DNA from: Rhodoplanes sp049284695
GTDB lineage: Bacteria > Pseudomonadota > Alphaproteobacteria > Rhizobiales > Xanthobacteraceae
Direction: 5' to 3'
Assembly: GCA_049284695.1 (NCBI GenBank)
Contig: JBAPYK010000127.1
Location: 1 to 38,640, forward strand
Length of the DNA: 38,640 nt
Positions 33,811 to 38,640 of this stretch are shown piece after piece. Positions within the stretch are counted from its first letter, which is position 1. Every line of letters starts with the position of its first letter. A program made the translations under genes and the position numbers. Under the pieces are notes generated by a model, which searched no databases, was not told the origin of the DNA, and worked only from the letters and a program-made list of their open reading frames with translations.

Positions 33811-34005
33811 CTATAGGGACGGACTGCCGTCCCTGATCGCGCCTTTGATCATTTCACGCAGTTCGGCCGAATCCTGATGTTTATGGACGGCCACGGCATG
33901 TTGAACCGCGGCCTCCAGCAATTCGGCCTCGGTGTCGGCGCTGATCGCAATCGTGCAGTTCGTTTCGCTTGGGAATGCGCGACAGTCGATGAATTTGCGG
34001 CCCAT
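33811..34005 (-). CDS. DUF1059 small protein
   Basis: A 64-residue protein beginning MGRKFIDCRAFPSETNCTIA, with ADTEAELLEAAVQHAVAVH and a short helical end. Length and the two cysteines (CRAFP, NCTIA) match DUF1059 proteins, which are small and uncharacterised. AGGAGG stands just before the ATG. Its stop region contains a perfect 8-bp hairpin (33815-33834). It is convergent with the ABC operon. Function unknown. Confidence 0.85.
   Translation of the reverse strand: MGRKFIDCRAFPSETNCTIAISADTEAELLEAAVQHAVAVHKHQDSAELREMIKGAIRDGSPSL
33815..33834. repeat. Small perfect hairpin at the convergent end of the ABC operon and the DUF1059 gene
   Basis: AGGGACGG and CCGTCCCT form an 8-bp stem with an ACTG loop, overlapping the last codons of the DUF1059 gene. 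No U-run follows on either strand, so a terminator role is only possible, not shown. Confidence 0.4.
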
Positions 34006-34115
34006 CGTTTCCTCCTGTCTGCCGCAAGCTTACATCGACCAGTGAGGCTCGGCCTTCACATGATCTCGATCCGGCGGCGCGAAGCCGATGCTGGACTTCG
34101 GGTGTGACGCGTGGC

Positions 34116-34817
34116 TCACGCGGCCGGCGGGCCGATGGTGACGGAGATCGTGCCGACGCCTTCGATTTCGCCCTCGAGGCGGTCCCCTGCGACCACCGGG
34201 CCGACGCCTGCGGGCGTGCCCGTCATGATGATGTCGCCCGGCGCGAGCGCGACCATCTCCGAGAGTTTCCCGATGATCTCCGGCACGCTCCAGATCAACT
34301 GGGAGAGGTCGCCGTTCTGGCGGACCTTGCCGTTGCATTTGAGCGTGATTCTGCCCGCCTTGGGATGGCCGATCGCGGAAGCCGGCGCGAGCGCTCCGCA
34401 CGGCGCGGAGGCGTCGAACGCCTTGCCGATCTCCCACGGGCGCTTGATCTCGCGCGCGGCGATCTGCAGGTCGCGCCGGGTGAGGTCGATGCCGACGGCG
34501 TAGCCATAGACGAGGTCGAGCGCCTGCGCGGCCTTGACGTTGCGCCCGTGACCCTTGAGCGCCACTACCAGCTCCACCTCGTGGTGCAAATCCTTGGTGA
34601 GCGGCGGATAGGGGACGGTCGCGCCGTCGCGCACCACCGCATCCGCAGGCTTCGCGAAGAAGAACGGCGGCTCGCGCTCGTCCTGCCCCATCTCGCGCAC
34701 ATGTTCGAGATAGTTGCGGCCGACGCACCAGATGCGCCGGACCGGAAAGAGCTTGTCCGTGCCAGCGACGAGCGCCGGCTGCGGTGGGGGGGCGATCACA
34801 TAGGTGGCGGCGCTCAT
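34116..34817 (-). CDS. Fumarylacetoacetate hydrolase-family protein (fumarylpyruvate hydrolase-like)
   Basis: A 233-residue enzyme from the ATG at 34817 (an alternative start seven codons earlier is possible). RIWCVGRNYLEHVREMG, EPPFFFAKPADAVV, the metal-binding DLHHEVELVV and the Asp in YGYAVGIDLTRRDLQ, and GDIIMTGTPAGVGPVV are signatures of the FAH superfamily. Length and sequence fit the short fumarylpyruvate hydrolase/NagK-like type, which hydrolyses C-C bonds of acylpyruvates in aromatic degradation. Substrate is not provable here. It lies 92 bases downstream of the bicupin gene on the same strand, so co-transcription is possible. Confidence 0.87.
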   Translation of the reverse strand: MSAATYVIAPPPQPALVAGTDKLFPVRRIWCVGRNYLEHVREMGQDEREPPFFFAKPADAVVRDGATVPYPPLTKDLHHEVELVVALKGHGRNVKAAQALDLVYGYAVGIDLTRRDLQIAAREIKRPWEIGKAFDASAPCGALAPASAIGHPKAGRITLKCNGKVRQNGDLSQLIWSVPEIIGKLSEMVALAPGDIIMTGTPAGVGPVVAGDRLEGEIEGVGTISVTIGPPAA

Positions 34818-34909
34818 GGGGTCAGGTCCTGGTGGCATATGAGGTGAAACGCTTGACTATCGGGCCGGATGCCCGCGTTACCGCATCCGGCGAAAAGCCG
34901 GTGGCGGAG

Positions 34910-36079
34910 TCAACGTTTGCCTTCGGCCATGACAACTTCGCGGTGGGGAAATTTCTCGAATGCGCTTTCCGGCACGCCGAAATTGGTGGCGAGCAGCAGG
35001 CGCGGATTGGCGGCCATCCAGGCGGTGATGTTGATCGCTTCATAGACGCCGTTATTGAACGCGATCAAAATTTCGAGGTCGTCCGCACCGGTATTCTCGA
35101 TGTAGTGGCCGTATCCGGTCGGAACGTAACCGACGTCGCCCGCGCTGAATTCCTCCGTTCGGGCGCGCCCATGCGATCCGAACACGGTCATGCGCCCGCG
35201 GCCGGCGATATAGTACTGCCACTCGTCGGCATTCGGGTGCCAGTGCAGTTCCCGCAACCCGCCAGGATTGATCCGCAAGATTGCGCCCGTAATCGTGCGC
35301 GAGATCGGGAACTCGCGCTCCGACACGATGCGCAGCGTTCCGCCCGCGAATGTTTCTGGGCGCTGCGCCAAGAGCTGGTAGCGATGGGTGAGGGGACCGC
35401 TGTCGAGCGAGCCGGGCACGGGCTCGGCCGGCAAGGGCGGCGGGACCGGGCCCTTGGCGATGTAGACCTCGCCCTTGGGGAAGGGCGCGAAGCTTTTGGC
35501 CGGAACCCCGAAATTCTTCGCCAGCACCTCGGTCGGCGTATGGGCGAGCCAGTCGGTGATACTGAAGGTGCCGAATTCGGAGAAATAGCCGTTGTCGAAG
35601 ACGAGGACGAACAGGCAGTCCTCCGGTCCGAGCCCTTCGATGGAATGCCCGAAGCCGCGCGGGAAATACCAGACGTCGCCCGGACCGAAATCGGCGATTT
35701 GCGAGCGGCCTTGCGGATCGATGGTGGTGACCCGGCACCGCCCCTTGAGGACATAGGCCCATTCGGCAGCGTTCGCGTGCCAATGCAGCTCGCGCAATCC
35801 GCCGGGGGCAAGCTGCATCAGCACGCCGGCGACCTTGTCCGATACCGGGAATTCAGCGACCGTCGCCTCCTTAGCCCAGCCGCCGGCATAAGTCTTGGCG
35901 GGCTTTTCGCCGAGCGGGTAACGGAACGATGGAAGTTCGCCGCCGAGCAAGACCGATGGGCCGGGTCCCCACTGCGGCTGTCCGCTCTGGGCGAAGCTCG
36001 GCGCAGCCGCCGACGCGGCGGCGAGCGTTCCTGCGGCGGCGGTTGCGCCGAGGAGATTGCGTCGGGACATGTCTGACAT
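34910..36079 (-). CDS. Tat-exported bicupin, oxalate decarboxylase-like
   Basis: A 389-residue protein with a twin-arginine signal (MSRRNLLGATAA, cleavage near SFAQ). Two cupin domains follow. The first has metal ligands in HWHANAAEW (His99, His101, Glu106) and GHSIEG (His145); the second has HWHPNADEW and GHYIEN. The segment FDNGYFSEFGTFSITDW holds Glu168 at the place of the lid Glu of Bacillus subtilis OxdC, where the loop is SENST; here it is SEFGT. Thus oxalate decarboxylase is the best guess, with other bicupins possible. AAGGAG lies about nine bases before the ATG. It sits between galE and the FAH-family gene. Confidence 0.85.
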   Translation of the reverse strand: MSDMSRRNLLGATAAAGTLAAASAAAPSFAQSGQPQWGPGPSVLLGGELPSFRYPLGEKPAKTYAGGWAKEATVAEFPVSDKVAGVLMQLAPGGLRELHWHANAAEWAYVLKGRCRVTTIDPQGRSQIADFGPGDVWYFPRGFGHSIEGLGPEDCLFVLVFDNGYFSEFGTFSITDWLAHTPTEVLAKNFGVPAKSFAPFPKGEVYIAKGPVPPPLPAEPVPGSLDSGPLTHRYQLLAQRPETFAGGTLRIVSEREFPISRTITGAILRINPGGLRELHWHPNADEWQYYIAGRGRMTVFGSHGRARTEEFSAGDVGYVPTGYGHYIENTGADDLEILIAFNNGVYEAINITAWMAANPRLLLATNFGVPESAFEKFPHREVVMAEGKR

Positions 36080-36133
36080 CGCTGATGGCTCCTTCCTCTC
36101 GTGGAAAGGCCCGAGATTTCTCCAAAGGCCCGC

Positions 36134-37120
36134 TCACCCCTTCCGTGCCGCCAACTTGCGCTCCCATTCGAGCGCGTGGGCGACGATCGTGGGCAGGTCG
36201 TCGAATCGCGGCTTCCAGCCGAGCGTGTCGCGGATGCGTTCGGACGCGGCGATGATCTCGGCCGGGTCGCCCGGCCGGCGCGGCGCATAGTCGACGCGGA
36301 AATCGACGCCGGAGACGCGCTTGACCGTGTCGATCACTTCGAGCACGGAAAAGCCGTGTCCATAGCCGCAATTGAACGTGGCTGGCGCGCCGCCGCGGGC
36401 AAGGTAAGCAAGCGCCTCGGCATGGGCGGCGATCAAGTCCGACACGTGAATGTAATCGCGGATGCAGGTGCCGTCGCGCGTCGGATAATCGGCGCCGAAC
36501 ACCTCGATCTTTGCGCGCAAACCCAGCGCGGCTTCGACCGCGACCTTGATGAGATGGGTCGCGTTGCGCGTCGATTGGCCCGTGCGAAGCTGCGGGTCGG
36601 CGCCCGCCACGTTAAAATAGCGCAGGATCACGTAGTCGAGGCCATGCGCGGCGCCGGCGTCGCGCAGCATGGTTTCGGTCATCAGTTTCGATGAGCCGTA
36701 GGGCGACATCGGCGGGGTTGGGTCATCCTCGGTCACCGGAACGCGCGCGGGATTGCCGTAAACCGCGGCGGTCGAGGAAAAGATGAAACGCCGCACGCCG
36801 CCCTTGACCGCGCATTCGATCAAGTTGCGCGAGTTTGCGGTGTTGTTGCGGTAGTATTTAAGGGGGTCGGCGACCGATTCCGGCACCACGATCGATGCGG
36901 CAAAATGAATGATCGAGTGAATGCGGTGCTCGGCAATGAGCTTTTCAACGAGCGTCTGATCGCCAGAGCTGCCGGTGACAAGCAGCGCTCCAGGCGCGAC
37001 CGCCCAGGCGAATCCGGTCGAGAGATCGTCGAGCGTGACGACGCGTTCGCCGGCATCGACGAGCGCATGCACCATATGGCTTCCGATATAGCCGGCGCCG
37101 CCGGTGACCAGGATCGTCAT
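36134..37120 (-). CDS. galE: UDP-glucose 4-epimerase
   Basis: A 328-residue extended SDR enzyme from the ATG at 37120; the longer frame adds 17 residues without family features. NAD motif GGAGYIGSH at residues 7-15, HFAASIVVPESV, SSTAAVYG and the catalytic YGSSK follow the GalE pattern, as do ILRYFNVAGADP and GTCIRDYIHVSDL. It interconverts UDP-glucose and UDP-galactose for lipopolysaccharide or exopolysaccharide. It is divergent from the LpcC-like glycosyltransferase. Confidence 0.94.
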   Translation of the reverse strand: MTILVTGGAGYIGSHMVHALVDAGERVVTLDDLSTGFAWAVAPGALLVTGSSGDQTLVEKLIAEHRIHSIIHFAASIVVPESVADPLKYYRNNTANSRNLIECAVKGGVRRFIFSSTAAVYGNPARVPVTEDDPTPPMSPYGSSKLMTETMLRDAGAAHGLDYVILRYFNVAGADPQLRTGQSTRNATHLIKVAVEAALGLRAKIEVFGADYPTRDGTCIRDYIHVSDLIAAHAEALAYLARGGAPATFNCGYGHGFSVLEVIDTVKRVSGVDFRVDYAPRRPGDPAEIIAASERIRDTLGWKPRFDDLPTIVAHALEWERKLAARKG

Positions 37121-37270
37121 GTCGGATTCCGTTTCACTGCGTGTTCCATAGAGCAAACCGGGACACGTCAACAGCCTGTTTTCGGAACAACCGCGTGGAG
37201 CCCTTCAGATGACAAGGCAGGGTTCACGCGGTAAGAGCCGCGGCGGTAGCGGCCGGCGCGGGTGAAATCC

Positions 37271-38344
37271 ATGGACCAGCGGACATTGGAGGCGATCGAG
37301 GTCATCGTCCCTAATCTGCACTGGCGCTATTCGGGCGTCACCGCCACCAACCGCATGATCGCGCCCCGGCTCGCCAAGCGGGTCCAGATCGGCTGGCTCG
37401 GACGTCATGCGCCGGATGGCGTCCCCCGGCTCTCGTCCAGCGATCTCCTGGCTTTGCGGCGGCCTCGCCCCGGCCGGCCGCCCCTGATTTGGCACGCGCG
37501 GCGCAACGACGAGATGATGGTGGGTCTCGCGCTCAAGGCGCTCGGATGGCCGCTTGCCCTCATCTTCACCTCGGTGGCGCAGCGCCGGCATACATCCCTG
37601 ACCCGCCGGCTGATCGCTGCGATGGATGCGGTAATTTCTCCGACCGAGGCGGCGGCTTCCTTTCTTGATCGGCCGGCGGTGATCGTGCCGCATGGTGTGG
37701 ACACCGACCTTTACCGGCCGCCGCCGGACCGGGCGGCGGCGTTCGCTGCGACCGGCCTGCCGGGGCGCTACGCCGTCGGCGTGTTCGGGCGCGTCCGCCC
37801 GCAGAAGGGGACCGACGTCTTCGTCCAGGCGATGTGCCGATTGCTGCCGCGCTATCCTGATTTCTCCGCGGTGGTTATCGGGCGGATGGCGGCGGAGCAT
37901 GGGACCTTCGCGGCCGACCTGCAGCGGCAAGTGGCGGCGGCGGGTCTTGCCGATCGCGTCCGCTTTATGGGCGAATTGCCGATCGACGAGGTGCCGCGCT
38001 GGTATCAGGCGCTCACGATCTACGTTTTCGCCTCGCGCAACGAGGGGTTCGGGCTCACCCTGATCGAAGCGATGGCGGCCGGCTGCGCGCTGGTGGCCGC
38101 CCGGGCGGGCGCGGCCGACAAGGTCGTTGCGGATGGCGAGACCGGGCTGCTTATTCCGCCGGGCGATGTCGATGCGCTGGTTGCCGCGCTCGAGCCGTTG
38201 ATGCGCGATCCGGCCCGCGCGTCCGCCCTCGGCATGCACGCGCGCGAGCGGGTGCTCGGCGCTTTCAGCATCGAGGCGGAAGCGGATGGCATTGTCGCGG
38301 TCTATCGGGCATTATGGCAGGCGATGGCCGCGCAGGCGCCCTGA
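37271..38344 (+). CDS. Family-4 glycosyltransferase, LpcC-like lipopolysaccharide core glycosyltransferase
   Basis: A 357-residue GT-B enzyme; the ATG at 37271 is preferred to an in-frame GTG at 37262. The N-terminal half has VIVPNLHWRYSGVTATNR, IWHARRNDEMMVGL and FTSVAQRRHTSLTRRLIAAM, close to LpcC, the mannosyltransferase of the Rhizobium lipopolysaccharide core. The C-terminal half has VFGRVRPQKGTDVF and the nucleotide-sugar site SRNEGFGLTLIEAMAAGCALV with the conserved EGFG and E residues. No signal peptide; it would act at the cytoplasmic face of the inner membrane. The donor sugar is not proven. Confidence 0.88.
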   Translation: MDQRTLEAIEVIVPNLHWRYSGVTATNRMIAPRLAKRVQIGWLGRHAPDGVPRLSSSDLLALRRPRPGRPPLIWHARRNDEMMVGLALKALGWPLALIFTSVAQRRHTSLTRRLIAAMDAVISPTEAAASFLDRPAVIVPHGVDTDLYRPPPDRAAAFAATGLPGRYAVGVFGRVRPQKGTDVFVQAMCRLLPRYPDFSAVVIGRMAAEHGTFAADLQRQVAAAGLADRVRFMGELPIDEVPRWYQALTIYVFASRNEGFGLTLIEAMAAGCALVAARAGAADKVVADGETGLLIPPGDVDALVAALEPLMRDPARASALGMHARERVLGAFSIEAEADGIVAVYRALWQAMAAQAP

Positions 38345-38362
38345 CGCACTCCACGTCACGGC

Positions 38363-38640
38363 CTACGGCGTCCGCTCGTCCAACACTCGGCGAACGGCGT
38401 CGAGGACCCGCGCGGCAGCCACGTCGGCGGTGCGGCGGTGGCGAACGTCCGTGCAGCCGCTGCGACCGCAGGTCGGACAGGAGGTCGTGGGCGGCGGTTC
38501 CAGCACCGCGGCGAGCGGGTTGAGCGGCGCCCAGTGCCAGGGGCTGGTCGGGCCGAATATGGCGATCGCCGGCCGGCCGAGCGCCGCCGCGATATGCATC
38601 AGCCCCGAATCATTGGACACCGCCGCATCGGCGCAGGAGA
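38363..38640 (-). CDS. Family-9 glycosyltransferase (lipopolysaccharide heptosyltransferase), C-terminal part
   Basis: The frame is open to the right edge, giving only the last 92 residues of the protein. AVSNDSGLMHIAAALGRP and AIFGPTSPWHWAPLNPL are the donor-binding signature of ADP-heptose:lipopolysaccharide heptosyltransferases. CPTCGRSGC near the end resembles the Cys cluster often seen there. It is convergent with the LpcC-like gene, 18 bases apart. The N-terminal part lies outside the window. Confidence 0.88.
   Translation of the reverse strand, partial: SCADAAVSNDSGLMHIAAALGRPAIAIFGPTSPWHWAPLNPLAAVLEPPPTTSCPTCGRSGCTDVRHRRTADVAAARVLDAVRRVLDERTP

Overview
The window looks like a chromosomal segment of a hopanoid-producing alphaproteobacterium, most likely a member of the Rhizobiales (Hyphomicrobiales; Bradyrhizobium/Rhodopseudomonas/Xanthobacteraceae side). 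The evidence is the very high GC content, the hpnCDE-shc/hpnH/hpnN gene set, an LpcC-type lipopolysaccharide-core glycosyltransferase, small DUF1059-type and HPF/RaiA-type proteins of alphaproteobacterial character, and the GC-rich palindromic elements typical of these genomes. The genus call is inference. I saw no rRNA, tRNA, CRISPR array, insertion sequence or prophage.

Layout. 1-2736 (minus): most of an error-prone DNA polymerase III alpha subunit, DnaE2/ImuC. It runs off the left edge and carries two in-frame palindromic elements. 2846-5950 (minus): a nucleotide-sugar epimerase, phosphopentomutase DeoB and a ParB-like protein. 6038-12996 (minus): a redox cluster of a 1183-residue flavin/Fe-S oxidoreductase, a rubrerythrin and an 800-residue Nfn-type NAD(P)H oxidoreductase. 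The two large enzymes have the same two halves in opposite order. 13518-14099: an exported DUF2147 protein.

14165-24925: the hopanoid region. HpnN (transport, minus) is divergent from HpnH (adenosylhopane formation, plus). A minus-strand operon hpnC-hpnD-hpnE-shc makes squalene and cyclises it, and a divergent polyprenyl synthase (ispA-like) can supply farnesyl diphosphate. Together these give FPP to squalene to hopene to adenosylhopane, plus delivery toward the outer membrane. hpnG, hpnA and hpnB are not in the window.

25037-28827: small conserved proteins, an HpcH/HpaI-type aldolase, an HPF/RaiA ribosome-associated protein, an unrecognised 142-residue protein, a 660-base partly AT-rich spacer with nested palindromes, and a Crp/Fnr-family regulator. 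28957-33684 (plus): a five-gene branched-chain-amino-acid-type ABC importer. 33811-36079 (minus): DUF1059 protein, fumarylacetoacetate-hydrolase-family enzyme and a Tat-exported bicupin resembling oxalate decarboxylase. 36134-38640: envelope polysaccharide genes (GalE, LpcC-like glycosyltransferase, and the C-terminal part of a heptosyltransferase cut by the right edge).

The strongest unusual signals are the two in-frame palindromic insertions in dnaE2 and the mirror-image pair of Nfn-like flavoproteins around rubrerythrin.
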